Source of the DNA: CAZTZL01 sp964617625
GTDB taxonomy: Bacteria > Zhuqueibacterota > QNDG01 > DSAB01
Assembly: GCA_964617625.1 (NCBI GenBank)
Contig: CAZTZL010000039.1
Location: 1 to 27,531, forward strand
Reading direction: 5' to 3'
Length of the DNA: 27,531 nucleotides
Below the pieces are notes generated by a model that did no database searches, was not told the DNA's origin, and was given only the letters and a program-made list of their open reading frames with translations. A program made the translations under genes and the position numbers. Shown one piece after another: positions 16,005 through 23,957 of this stretch. Every line of letters starts with the position of its first letter. Position 1 is the stretch's first letter.

Positions 16005-17027
16005 TTGCGGGAACAAGCACTTACAGCAAGAGCGGAAAAACTGCTTCATGGTCTGGTGCAAACTTACATCCAATCTGCTACCCCTGTGGGTTCCCGGCAA
16101 TTGGTGAAACAATATCGTTTGGACTGGAGTTCTGCCACAGTCAGAAATGAGATGGCCAACCTGGAAAATATGGGTTATGTCAATCAGCCTCATACATCTG
16201 CCGGAAGAGTTCCTACTGACAAAGGGTACCGTTATTATGTTAACAATTTAAAAAAACGTGAATATCTTGATCCTCGGGAATATAAAAAGATAGATAAAAA
16301 AATCAATGCTGCCGGTAAAATCACCAGCCGTATATTGGAAGAAACCTCAAAGATTTTAGGTGAAATATCTAATGAATTGGCAGTTGTCCTGACACCCACA
16401 ATTTATTATGGAATTTTTGACCGTCTGGAGCTGATCGAGCTGAGTCAAAAAAAAGTTCTGGTTGTTATTCGTGTAAGGAGTCATCAGGTAAAGACAGTTA
16501 TTCTAAAAATCGATTCAGATTTGAACAGCAAGGATCTCCAGATCACAGCGGAGGTTTTAAATCAGCGTCTAAGCGGATTAACATTGAATGAAATTCAAAA
16601 TTCGATCAAGGAACGTCTCAGAAATACAAGCTACGGTCATCTGGGCCTGATTCGATATATTATGGATTTTTCAAAAGAGCTCTTCGATTTTTCGGAGCCG
16701 ATTTCGATTCATAAATTCGGTACGCCCAATATCGTTATACAACCCGAGTTTACAGACCGGGATCGGCTGGAAAACATTTTCAATATCATTGATGACAGTA
16801 ACAGTCTCATTAAATTGTTTCATCGAGACTTGAAAGAAACCAAAATCGTTATCGGAAGAGAAAATGAGGATGAACGACTGCACGAACTAACTGTCATTTC
16901 AACGAATTATACCCGGGGTAAAGATGTCGGAACGATGGGCATTATCGGTCCGATGAGGATGCCGTACAGCAGGATTCTGTCTCTCATATCTCATGTTTCA
17001 AATAAAATGAGTGAACAATTCGGATAA
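16005..17027 (+). CDS. hrcA: Heat-inducible transcription repressor HrcA
   Basis: Represses chaperone genes at normal temperature, classically by binding CIRCE with help from GroEL. The N-terminal winged helix spans about residues 1-80, with SSATVRNEMANLENMGYV (42-59) and HTSAGRVPTDKGYRYYV (63-79), both hallmarks of the family. The C-terminal part (NIFNIIDDS, ETKIVIGREN, GTMGIIGPMRMPYSRILSLI) matches the HrcA domain. Length 340 aa is typical. The TTG start has AGAGGGA about 4 nt upstream and is required to keep the conserved N-terminus. It heads an hrcA-grpE-dnaJ operon. Confidence 0.95.
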   Translation: MREQALTARAEKLLHGLVQTYIQSATPVGSRQLVKQYRLDWSSATVRNEMANLENMGYVNQPHTSAGRVPTDKGYRYYVNNLKKREYLDPREYKKIDKKINAAGKITSRILEETSKILGEISNELAVVLTPTIYYGIFDRLELIELSQKKVLVVIRVRSHQVKTVILKIDSDLNSKDLQITAEVLNQRLSGLTLNEIQNSIKERLRNTSYGHLGLIRYIMDFSKELFDFSEPISIHKFGTPNIVIQPEFTDRDRLENIFNIIDDSNSLIKLFHRDLKETKIVIGRENEDERLHELTVISTNYTRGKDVGTMGIIGPMRMPYSRILSLISHVSNKMSEQFG

Positions 17028-17062
17028 AGGTTCCATTCTGTTGAGATTGAGTTTTAATAATA

Positions 17063-17605
17063 ATGACGAAACAAGCTGAAAAGAAAACAGAAGATAAGAC
17101 AAACCAAAAACGTTCTATCACAAAACAGCAAAGAGGGAGCAAAGACCGTATTTTTCAGAAGAGAATAAGGGAAAAAGATACGGAATTGAAAAAGATAAGG
17201 GAACAGCTTCTTCGAACTGCTGCTGAATTGGAAAATGTCAGAAAAAGAAAAGACCGGGAAATAGCCCTGATAATACAGAGCGCTAATGATAAACTGATTT
17301 CTGATATTTTACCCGTATTGGATGATTTTGAGCGTTTTTTCAAAGTTTTGGAAAAACATAGAAAACCCACAGAATTGGAAAAAGGTGTTAGTCTGATTTA
17401 TCAAAAGTTGTTGGCCAAACTGACCAGTTACGGATTAAAGCCAATGGAAGCGAAAGGAATGTCTTTTAATGTGGATGAGCATGATGCGCTTCTTCAGGTC
17501 GAAAAAGAGGGAGTTCAATCCGGAGTTGTTGTCGAGGAACATGAAAAAGGTTACTATTTAAATGACCGGGTGCTCCGCCATGCGAAAGTGCTGGTGAGCA
17601 AGTGA
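17063..17605 (+). CDS. grpE: Nucleotide exchange factor GrpE
   Basis: Releases ADP from DnaK in the Hsp70 cycle. The 180-aa chain has a Lys-rich disordered N-terminus (1-35), then a long coiled-coil helix (about 35-85) with LLRTAAELENVRKR and ILPVLDDFERF. The C-terminal beta domain (about 120-180) ends with VVVEEHEKGYYLNDRVLRHAKVLVSK, the GrpE signature region (given as a range, about 155-180). Length is normal. It lies 35 nt after hrcA and 20 nt before dnaJ. Confidence 0.95.
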   Translation: MTKQAEKKTEDKTNQKRSITKQQRGSKDRIFQKRIREKDTELKKIREQLLRTAAELENVRKRKDREIALIIQSANDKLISDILPVLDDFERFFKVLEKHRKPTELEKGVSLIYQKLLAKLTSYGLKPMEAKGMSFNVDEHDALLQVEKEGVQSGVVVEEHEKGYYLNDRVLRHAKVLVSK

Positions 17606-17625
17606 GCAAGAGGTAGTAAAAAGAA

Positions 17626-18762
17626 ATGGCGAAACGGGATTATTATGAAATCTTGTGTGTTCAACGTGGATCAAGCCAGGAAGAAATCAAAAAGGCCTAC
17701 AGACAAATGGCATTGAAATATCATCCTGACAGAAATGCAGGCGATAAGGATGCAGAGGATAAATTTAAAGAAGCAGCAGAAGCTTATGAAGTATTGTGCG
17801 ATCCTGAAAAAAAGCAGCGTTACGATCAGTTTGGGCATGAAGGATTGCGCGGCACAAACTACCATGACTTCCACAATATCAATGATATATTTAGTACTTT
17901 TAGCGATATTTTTTCGGGCGGATTCGGCGGTTTTGGAGATTTATTTGGTGGAACCCGATCCCGTTCGGGACCAGAAAGGGGTGGAGATCTTCAGGTCCGG
18001 CTTCAATTGACCCTTCAGGAAGTGGCAAAGGGTGTTGAAAAGAAAATTAAAATAAAGCGAATGGTTAAATGTGACCAGTGTAGCGGGAGCGGCGCCCGGT
18101 CCGCAACAGCGGTTAAAACCTGTCCGGTGTGTCACGGGTCAGGTCAGGTCCGGCAGGCAGCCCAGTCTTTTTTTGGTCAATTTGTGAATATCACAGCGTG
18201 TCGCAACTGCAATGGAGAAGGCCGGGTGATTTCGGACCCGTGTTCACGGTGTAACGGAACCGGCAGGACGAAAGGAGAATCCACACTTAAAGTTCATATA
18301 CCGCCGGGTGTAGCCACAGGAAATTATTTGACGATGAAGGGGGAGGGGGATGAAGGCCCGAGAGGTGGTCCAAAGGGAGATGTGCATGTTCTCATCGAGG
18401 AAAAAGAAGACGATGTTTTCGAACGGCACGGGAATGATATTCTTTTCACGCTTCCGATCAGTATTACACAGGCCCTTTTGGGTGATGAAGTTGAAATTCC
18501 GACGTTGAACGGTAAAGCACGTCTTCATATCGATTCGGGTGTCCAGTCGGGTAAAATACTCAGAATGCGCGGGAAGGGTATTCCTAATCTTAATGGATAT
18601 GGCAAGGGAGATCAACTTGTCAGATTGATTGTCTGGATACCGGCAAAATTGACAAAAGTGAGCAAAGATCTGATTCATAAATTGGCTGAACAAAATGAAC
18701 TTTTCCCTTCCGAAGAAGTACAGCGATCATTTCGGAAGACAAAAGGGTCTTTTACACAATGA
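17626..18762 (+). CDS. dnaJ: Chaperone protein DnaJ (Hsp40, type I)
   Basis: Co-chaperone that delivers clients to DnaK and stimulates its ATPase. The J domain spans residues 4-70, with HPD at 33-35. A Gly/Phe-rich linker follows (about 85-110, with FGGFGDLFGG). Four zinc-binding CxxCxGxG motifs are present: CDQCSGSG 149-156, CPVCHGSG 166-173, CRNCNGEG 192-199 and CSRCNGTG 206-213. The C-terminal substrate-binding domains contain VHIPPGV and DGDEGP-like segments. Length 378 aa is typical. No dnaK lies between grpE and dnaJ. The stop overlaps the start of the ComEA-like gene. Confidence 0.97.
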   Translation: MAKRDYYEILCVQRGSSQEEIKKAYRQMALKYHPDRNAGDKDAEDKFKEAAEAYEVLCDPEKKQRYDQFGHEGLRGTNYHDFHNINDIFSTFSDIFSGGFGGFGDLFGGTRSRSGPERGGDLQVRLQLTLQEVAKGVEKKIKIKRMVKCDQCSGSGARSATAVKTCPVCHGSGQVRQAAQSFFGQFVNITACRNCNGEGRVISDPCSRCNGTGRTKGESTLKVHIPPGVATGNYLTMKGEGDEGPRGGPKGDVHVLIEEKEDDVFERHGNDILFTLPISITQALLGDEVEIPTLNGKARLHIDSGVQSGKILRMRGKGIPNLNGYGKGDQLVRLIVWIPAKLTKVSKDLIHKLAEQNELFPSEEVQRSFRKTKGSFTQ

Positions 18763-19169
18763 TGGAACTACCGGGTTTTACAAGAAGAGAAGCGGGTGTT
18801 CTTCTGTTTTTGGTTCTGACTTTCATTGTTGGGATGGGAATTCAGGTGTACCGTCAGCATTGGGCACCATTAACAGGGCATGTTGCTGAGACGGAAGTTT
18901 TGGAAATTCACTCGTCGGCTGAACCGGTTCTCGGGAAAGCAGGAATACAATCTTCCGAAATAGAAAAACCAGCAGGACGTATTTCTCTGAATCATGCCAG
19001 TAGGGAAGAATTGGAAAAATTGCCTGGAATCGGGGCTGTAACAGCCGGGCGAATCATTGCTTATCGAAATGGAAACGGATCTTTTCAATCCATTGAAGAA
19101 TTGGTCAGGGTAAAAGGAATCGGTAAAAAAACAGTTGAGAAATTGGGACCTTATTTAAAACTGGATTAA
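18759..19169 (+). CDS. ComEA-like membrane-anchored helix-hairpin-helix DNA-binding protein
   Basis: A 136-aa protein with one N-terminal membrane anchor (about residues 13-32, GVLLFLVLTFIVGMGIQVY), a linker (33-73), and a C-terminal tandem HhH module (75-136) with ISLNHASREELEKLPGIGAVTAGRII and IEELVRVKGIGKKTVEKL. ComEA binds double-stranded DNA in the periplasm or outside the membrane during transformation, working with type IV pili and ComEC. ComEC is not in the window. The start overlaps the dnaJ stop (ATGA), so it is probably cotranscribed with the heat-shock genes. Other ComEA-like HhH proteins act outside competence, so the role is not certain. Confidence 0.85.
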   Translation: MMELPGFTRREAGVLLFLVLTFIVGMGIQVYRQHWAPLTGHVAETEVLEIHSSAEPVLGKAGIQSSEIEKPAGRISLNHASREELEKLPGIGAVTAGRIIAYRNGNGSFQSIEELVRVKGIGKKTVEKLGPYLKLD

Positions 19170-19185
19170 TTTATTTAAGCCATAA
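19169..19185 (+). repeat. 17-nt direct repeat, copy 1
   Basis: ATTTATTTAAGCCATAA begins on the last base of the comEA-like stop codon. It matches 15 of 17 positions with copy 2 at 21221-21237, and both sit just upstream of the next gene. The meaning is unknown. Confidence 0.45.
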
Positions 19186-19207
19186 ATTCGTAAAGGGAGG
19201 CTATAAA

Positions 19208-21217
19208 ATGGCAGAAAAGGGAAAAGGGAACATCTGGTATGAAATTGGTATCGTAGTTCTGGTATTAATACTGGTTTGGACGATTCTGTATCCTTCAAAG
19301 GTATGGAAGGAAGAAAAAGAGTTAAGCAGCATATGCCGCACACGGATGGAATCCATTCAACAGCTGGAACTTCGATACATTACATTAACAAACACATACA
19401 CGGATAGTATGAAAGAGTTGATCAATGTGGTTACTTCTGATTCCAACGGTATTACATCACTGGACAGTGTTCTCATGTGGGACGATATAATCGGAAGCAA
19501 ACAACTCAAACGAGTTGTCTTTGGCAAGCCGTATCCGCAAATGATTAAGCAGCTTATTTCGAACAGATTGTTGAGCGGCAAACCGTTAGGTAATCTTGCA
19601 AATTGGGATATGTTGAAAATAAAACTGGCGGAGGAATTGGAAATATTCTTCGATTCCATAGATTCCACGTATATTTCAAGCGAGCTGGACAGTGGTATTG
19701 TCTGGAAAGATTTAATGAGACAGGATATTTACCTCGGTATTCTTGAAACCACAAAAATGCCGCGGCAAGTTTTGCAAAGTACAAATGCAGCACTCCGAAA
19801 AGGAACACCTCTTTCCGAAACGAAAGGGTGGGATTATTTTCGTCCCGTATTTTATGATTCCCTGAAAAGTACGGTTGACCAGGCACTTCGAAAGGATATT
19901 TGGCAGGTCGATCAGAAGGAACAATGGGAAAAAGAGAGAAGAATGGAATGGGAAAAGAGTATCGATGCATTATCAGAAGCGGAACGGGATTCAATCTGGC
20001 GGGAATATCAGCACAAGTATTGGGAAAAGCAAAGCGATCTTGTGTGGAAAAAAGAACGGGGCAGATTGTGGAAAAAAGAGGGCAAAACCTGGACAAATGA
20101 GAACGAAGCTATGTGGAGCCGTATTGCTTCCCAGCAGTGGCAGGCGGAACGGAAAAATGGATGGCAGGATAATGAAAAGATAATGATAGAATCGTCTTAT
20201 GATTCGTGGTTTGAGAAGTACGTCAAACCTTCCATTATACAAATGCAGGCTCAAATAGCGGAAGCGGATACAATTCCAGATGAACTGGCTTTTATCGATT
20301 CCGTAATAACAAACAATGTACAACCAGATACATTTGAGATTGAACCCGTTTGGGGAAAGATTTATACCGAAGATGTGGAGACGTACTCGGGTATGACAAT
20401 TGATGATCTCAGATTGGATCCTGTCAGTTTAATACAGCAAAGAAGCAAAAGTGAAATAGAGGACTTTTTTAATGCCAAAAAAGATTCGATATGGAGAACC
20501 CAGGCTGATACATTGTGGGCAGTTGAGAAAAAGGCATGGTTTAAGAAACATAAAAAGGATATCAATGAATTGATTAACAATCTTTGGAGCCGCGAAAGAC
20601 GGGTCTCCTGGTATCCGGAAGCTTTTGAAAGATGGAAAAACGAGAAAAATACCAATCCCGATGAATTGTGGAAAGAAATTAAAGAAGAGCTATGGAATCT
20701 CAATAAAGATCAATACTGGAGAGATGAAGAAATCAAGCTGTCTATGAAAATCGGTGCTTTGGAGAAATTGGACCGGGCTGTCGTGTGGTTTAAAGTGTTG
20801 GGGAATGACAAAATGCAAACAATTATCAATGACCTGGTTCTGCCGAACGCCAGTGGTTTGTGGAAAATTATAAAAAAGAATATCAATGATAAAAGTTCCG
20901 TACTTTATCAACTCGGTATCATCGAGTTATATCGTGATGTTCTGTTGGATTCGTTATCGCTTTGCCCGGTATCTCATACTCCTTATTTAATTGGTGTTGA
21001 GGATACGACAGCCATTAAAAAGTTTTCAATTGAATGTCCAATTGTCGATTCAACCCGGGTTATTACAGCGATCGATATCCATCCCGATACAAAAGATACG
21101 ACAGAGGTTGTGTTAAGGATTCCGATTTATCGCAAGTTGTTTGGCGGTGGAAGTATTCAAAATCATGGCAAAATTGATAAAGACGGAAAAAAGAGCTGGG
21201 AAAAAAGAGGGCAATAA
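19208..21217 (+). CDS. Trp-ladder membrane-anchored protein of unknown function
   Basis: A 669-aa protein not recognised as a named family. A single membrane helix (about residues 9-28) is followed by KVWKEEKELSSICRTRMESIQQLELRY and TNTYTDSMKELINVV (31-75). That layout resembles the N-terminal helix and YxxxxxxYTxxLxxLI pattern of pseudopilin-like proteins in FCB genomes (inference). There are 32 Trp in total. Between 232 and 319 they fall at 232, 240, 248, 264, 272, 280, 288, 295, 303, 311 and 319, and again at 429, 437, 444, 460, 468, 476, 488, 496 and 504. The spacing is therefore almost always eight. The C-terminus has LCPVSHTPYLIGVEDTT and a second Cys-Pro at 610-611, suggesting a small Cys-paired domain. 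The start is ATG with AAAGGGAGG upstream. Neighbours (ComEA-like, PilM-like, PilO-like) suggest an envelope machine. Confidence 0.8.
   Translation: MAEKGKGNIWYEIGIVVLVLILVWTILYPSKVWKEEKELSSICRTRMESIQQLELRYITLTNTYTDSMKELINVVTSDSNGITSLDSVLMWDDIIGSKQLKRVVFGKPYPQMIKQLISNRLLSGKPLGNLANWDMLKIKLAEELEIFFDSIDSTYISSELDSGIVWKDLMRQDIYLGILETTKMPRQVLQSTNAALRKGTPLSETKGWDYFRPVFYDSLKSTVDQALRKDIWQVDQKEQWEKERRMEWEKSIDALSEAERDSIWREYQHKYWEKQSDLVWKKERGRLWKKEGKTWTNENEAMWSRIASQQWQAERKNGWQDNEKIMIESSYDSWFEKYVKPSIIQMQAQIAEADTIPDELAFIDSVITNNVQPDTFEIEPVWGKIYTEDVETYSGMTIDDLRLDPVSLIQQRSKSEIEDFFNAKKDSIWRTQADTLWAVEKKAWFKKHKKDINELINNLWSRERRVSWYPEAFERWKNEKNTNPDELWKEIKEELWNLNKDQYWRDEEIKLSMKIGALEKLDRAVVWFKVLGNDKMQTIINDLVLPNASGLWKIIKKNINDKSSVLYQLGIIELYRDVLLDSLSLCPVSHTPYLIGVEDTTAIKKFSIECPIVDSTRVITAIDIHPDTKDTTEVVLRIPIYRKLFGGGSIQNHGKIDKDGKKSWEKRGQ
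19901..20164 (+). repeat. Coding repeat region 1: octad tryptophan ladder
   Basis: Encodes residues 232-319 of the Trp-ladder protein. Eleven TGG codons fall at steps of 8 codons, with one skipped position (256) and one step of 7 (288 to 295). Units have the loose form W-K/E-x-E-x-x-x-x. The DNA is only weakly repetitive (recurrent TGGGAAAA and TGGAAAAAAG), so the pattern is conserved mainly at protein level. Confidence 0.8.
20492..20719 (+). repeat. Coding repeat region 2: octad tryptophan ladder
   Basis: Encodes residues 429-504 with Trp at 429, 437, 444, 460, 468, 476, 488, 496 and 504. Steps are 8, 7, 16, 8, 8, 12, 8 and 8. It is separated from region 1 by a segment of about 110 residues that is poor in Trp. 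Confidence 0.75.
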
Positions 21218-21220
21218 TTC

Positions 21221-21237
21221 ATTTATTTGAGCCATTA
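21221..21237 (+). repeat. 17-nt direct repeat, copy 2
   Basis: ATTTATTTGAGCCATTA starts 3 nt after the stop of the Trp-ladder gene and ends 5 nt before the TTG start of the PilM-like gene. It differs from copy 1 (19169-19185) at two positions. Confidence 0.45.
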
Positions 21238-21242
21238 CTTTT

Positions 21243-22217
21243 TTGGATAAAGACCAAAATAAATTGTTTATCGGATTGACACTCAATGCCGATCAATTCA
21301 GTATGGCGGAAGCGAGCGGAAACCAAATCCGGAATATTGTATCGAGAGAGCTCATTCAGCCTTTTGATCCTGCATCCCTGCAATCAGAAGAAGACAGCCT
21401 GGATAGTTATATAGAGGTTGTCGGACAATTGTACAACCGACTTAATACATCCTGCCGAAAAGTTGGTGTCGTGATAAATTCAGGAATGGTGATTGTAAAG
21501 AAGGTTCCGGTTTCACTTGGATTGGATGATGAGATGATAGCGGAACAGATGGAGTGGGAAATGGATCAGATGATTATCACTCCGGTGGATCAATACACGG
21601 TTGAATTTGAACGTCTTCCCGATCAAATGCCGAGCGGGAATCCAACCTATCTTTTGGTACTGGTACAGAACAAAATATTGACAATGATTCAATCCATCAT
21701 TCAACAAGCAGGGTTAAATTTAATCAGCATGGATGTCGATATATTTGCCAACATACGGAATTTGCTGACAAATTATAAAGTTGAAAAAGATGAGATTTTA
21801 CTTTTGATTGATTCGCACGAATCGTATATCGATTTGTTATTTATCCGTCAGCAGGATTATTTTCTGTCTCACCGGATGTTATTTCAGGGCATAAAATCTG
21901 ATTCCGGAATCTTGAGCGGAGCGGAAATTGTAAAACATCTCATGAAAGAAATCCGCCGCCTTGTGTTTGGTCATCGATTGGGTAGAAACGTAGAAGATAT
22001 TAACCGTATCTTTTTATTGGGGGGGAAATTGGCTCAAAAAATATCGGAAACACTTCCTTCAGAGATTTCTGTTCCCGTAGAAATTGTAAATCCTTTCAGA
22101 AAAATTAATGTATCTCCCTCTGTAACGGAATCGAAAGAGTGCATTCAATTTCCTCATCGATTTATGCCTTCCATTGGTTTACTTCTAAAAAGTATTCCTT
22201 CACTGGCCAAGGCATGA
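21243..22217 (+). CDS. PilM-like actin-fold protein (degenerate nucleotide site)
   Basis: A 324-aa protein whose layout matches PilM/GspL/FtsA-like proteins: an opening beta hairpin (LFIGLTLNADQFSMAEASG), a central domain with VVINSGMVIVKKVPV and EQMEWEMDQMI, the second-lobe strand LLLIDSHESYIDLLFI, and IFLLGGKLAQKI near the end. PilM binds the cytoplasmic tail of PilN and organises type IV pilus assembly. The usual phosphate loop (D-I-G-S) is replaced by GLTLNAD, so ATP binding may be lost. The only usable start near the conserved N-terminus is TTG 21243, as an in-frame TGA lies at 21228, and the ribosome-binding site is weak. The next gene, with a cytosolic acidic tail and one membrane helix, is a plausible partner. 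Confidence 0.7.
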   Translation: MDKDQNKLFIGLTLNADQFSMAEASGNQIRNIVSRELIQPFDPASLQSEEDSLDSYIEVVGQLYNRLNTSCRKVGVVINSGMVIVKKVPVSLGLDDEMIAEQMEWEMDQMIITPVDQYTVEFERLPDQMPSGNPTYLLVLVQNKILTMIQSIIQQAGLNLISMDVDIFANIRNLLTNYKVEKDEILLLIDSHESYIDLLFIRQQDYFLSHRMLFQGIKSDSGILSGAEIVKHLMKEIRRLVFGHRLGRNVEDINRIFLLGGKLAQKISETLPSEISVPVEIVNPFRKINVSPSVTESKECIQFPHRFMPSIGLLLKSIPSLAKA

Positions 22218-22259
22218 TTAAAGTTCAGAGGAAAAGAATTTTTTTAGAGGAGGAGATTC

Positions 22260-23318
22260 ATGGTAGATATTAATCTGTTCAAGAATGGTGGTGGAGAAGG
22301 TGAAGAAGAAAAAGAATGGAACTCAAAGCCTTCAGAGGGTAATGATTTTGAAGATGATTTAAAGGATGGCCTGGGCTTTGATGAAGATCTCTCCACTCCA
22401 GAGTCCTTTGATGATAGTAAACTGCTGGATGAAGAACCCCTGCCTGATTTTGATGAACCGGATGAGGAAAATCCGCGGGATGAAGATTATGAGTTTGGTG
22501 ATGTTAAGGAGAAGAAAAGCTCTTTGTGGGTATGGATACTCATGGGCATCATCGTTATTACGGTCATGTTGTATGTGTTTTATATCCAGCCCAGGCAAAT
22601 TGCAAAAAGTACCCAAATAGTCCAGCCTATCAGGCCGCCGACGATTCCGCCGAAAACTACGACGGATAAAAATGCTGCCGGTGTAAAAAATGGGGGAGAA
22701 AAACCCGCTCCCGGGACCACATCGGGTGAGACCGTCCCGGTTGGTGAAAGTGCAGATTTCCCGGCAATGATTTATGTGAATGCATCACAAGTGATTTTTC
22801 GGGATCTTTCTGAAAAAGGACAATTTGGCGCCATATTGCTCAATGGTGACCAGTTCCTTGTCGAGTATGTTTCTGAAACACCGGGGATTGCCGACCAAGT
22901 GGGGCAAAAGATTAAAACCCTGCTGGGGATCAGTGCTTATAAAGTGTCTCCTGAAGATCGTCACCGGACAGCGGGTAAAATTTATTATTGGGGAATCGTA
23001 TCCGGGCAACTCTCGCCGACAAAGGAATCGAAACATGTTCAACCCGGACCGAAAAAATTTGCTTCGGCAGGCGTCTTTATCCAGAGTATAAAAGATCTTG
23101 CAGGAAAACATAATCTTGAAGCCATTGTGACAACACCGATGGATTCAAAAGTGACTATTAAAATTGAAGGTGTCAATTCGAATGTTTTACAATTTTTGCA
23201 ATCCATGAAAAAAATGTCCGGGAATTATAAACTTGAAAAATTATTCATGAATTCTCTGGACTATTCTGATTTCAGCGGCAGCAAACTCAAGTTGATATTG
23301 GATTGTCAAATCTCGTAA
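22260..23318 (+). CDS. Bitopic membrane protein with acidic cytoplasmic tail (PilN/PilO/GspM-like role suspected)
   Basis: A 352-aa protein of no named family that I recognise. Order: a strongly acidic, disordered N-terminal tail (about residues 11-85, DE-rich), one membrane helix (89-109, SLWVWILMGIIVITVMLYVFY), a Pro/Thr/Lys-rich linker (121-165) and an extracytoplasmic domain (166-352). The last part, AIVTTPMDSKVTIKIEGVNSNVLQFLQSMKK to the end, looks like the ferredoxin-like fold of PilO/GspM proteins (inference from pattern only). A strong AGAGGAGG site lies 6 nt before the ATG. Downstream comes a terminator at 23366. It probably works with the PilM-like protein at the inner membrane. Confidence 0.7.
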   Translation: MVDINLFKNGGGEGEEEKEWNSKPSEGNDFEDDLKDGLGFDEDLSTPESFDDSKLLDEEPLPDFDEPDEENPRDEDYEFGDVKEKKSSLWVWILMGIIVITVMLYVFYIQPRQIAKSTQIVQPIRPPTIPPKTTTDKNAAGVKNGGEKPAPGTTSGETVPVGESADFPAMIYVNASQVIFRDLSEKGQFGAILLNGDQFLVEYVSETPGIADQVGQKIKTLLGISAYKVSPEDRHRTAGKIYYWGIVSGQLSPTKESKHVQPGPKKFASAGVFIQSIKDLAGKHNLEAIVTTPMDSKVTIKIEGVNSNVLQFLQSMKKMSGNYKLEKLFMNSLDYSDFSGSKLKLILDCQIS

Positions 23319-23365
23319 AAGACAGCATTTATTGCATTTCCTTTCTATTAACAATTTTTAATTTG

Positions 23366-23390
23366 GGTCGCCATAAAGAGGCGACCTTTT
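23366..23390 (+). terminator. Rho-independent terminator
   Basis: A 7-bp GC-rich stem, GGTCGCC (23366-23372) and GGCGACC (23380-23386), with a 7-nt loop is followed by TTTT (23387-23390). It closes the operon ending at 23318. It also argues against the TTG at 23389 as the rsmD start, since that would lie in the terminator tail. Confidence 0.8.
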
Positions 23391-23400
23391 GGTTGATATC

Positions 23401-23949
23401 GTGATTAGAGTTTTAGGCGGGGCAATTCGCGGGAGAAAACTTCGTGGCCCGAAGGGATTGCAATTCCGTCCAACGACGGGGCGCGTAAAAGAATTTATTT
23501 TTTCTTTTCTTGGAAACGAGATGGAGGGTGTCAGAATACTTGATCTTTTTGCTGGCTCCGGAGCGTTGGGAATTGAAGCGTTAAGCCGCGGAGCAGAGGA
23601 AGTCGTATTTGTCGAAAAGTCTTTACCGAATATCAACCTTATCCAGACCAATTTGACACTCTGTCAGTTTTCTGATCAGGCGAGAGTTGTCCGCGGAGAT
23701 GTGTTCCGAGAGATCAAACGATTTGGTCAGCAAGGGAAAAAATTTGATTTGATTTTAGCCGATCCTCCTTTTCGAGAAAATGAGAGGGATAGAATTGTGA
23801 GCAGTGTCGATGCGAATCAAATATTAAATGCTGATGGATTTTTAATAATAGAACATATATCTGGTGATCCGGATTTTGAAAAACATCAACTGGAACTCAT
23901 GAAACAGAGACAATTCGGTCACTGTATGATTTCCATTTATCATTCTTAG
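23401..23949 (+). CDS. rsmD: 16S rRNA (guanine(966)-N(2))-methyltransferase
   Basis: Methylates N2 of G966 in 16S rRNA during 30S maturation. From the GTG at 23401 the protein is 182 aa and begins MIRVLGGAIRGRKLRGP, matching the usual RsmD opening (MRIIGGxxKGRKL). A TTG at 23389 lies within the terminator tail and is disfavoured. SAM motif DLFAGSGALGIEALSRGA is at 48-65, and the catalytic DPPF of amino-methyltransferases is at 121-124. coaD follows 8 nt later, a common pairing across bacteria. Confidence 0.93.
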   Translation: MIRVLGGAIRGRKLRGPKGLQFRPTTGRVKEFIFSFLGNEMEGVRILDLFAGSGALGIEALSRGAEEVVFVEKSLPNINLIQTNLTLCQFSDQARVVRGDVFREIKRFGQQGKKFDLILADPPFRENERDRIVSSVDANQILNADGFLIIEHISGDPDFEKHQLELMKQRQFGHCMISIYHS

Positions 23950-23957
23950 GTGTGCAT

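Noticed and set aside
19554..20096. Antisense open frame of 180 codons inside the Trp-ladder gene
   Set aside because: Pro/Phe/Cys-rich composition is what reversed TGG and GAA-rich codons produce; no start site or homology is seen.
23389..23400. Upstream TTG start for rsmD
   Set aside because: It overlaps the terminator tail, and the family N-terminus begins at the GTG at 23401.
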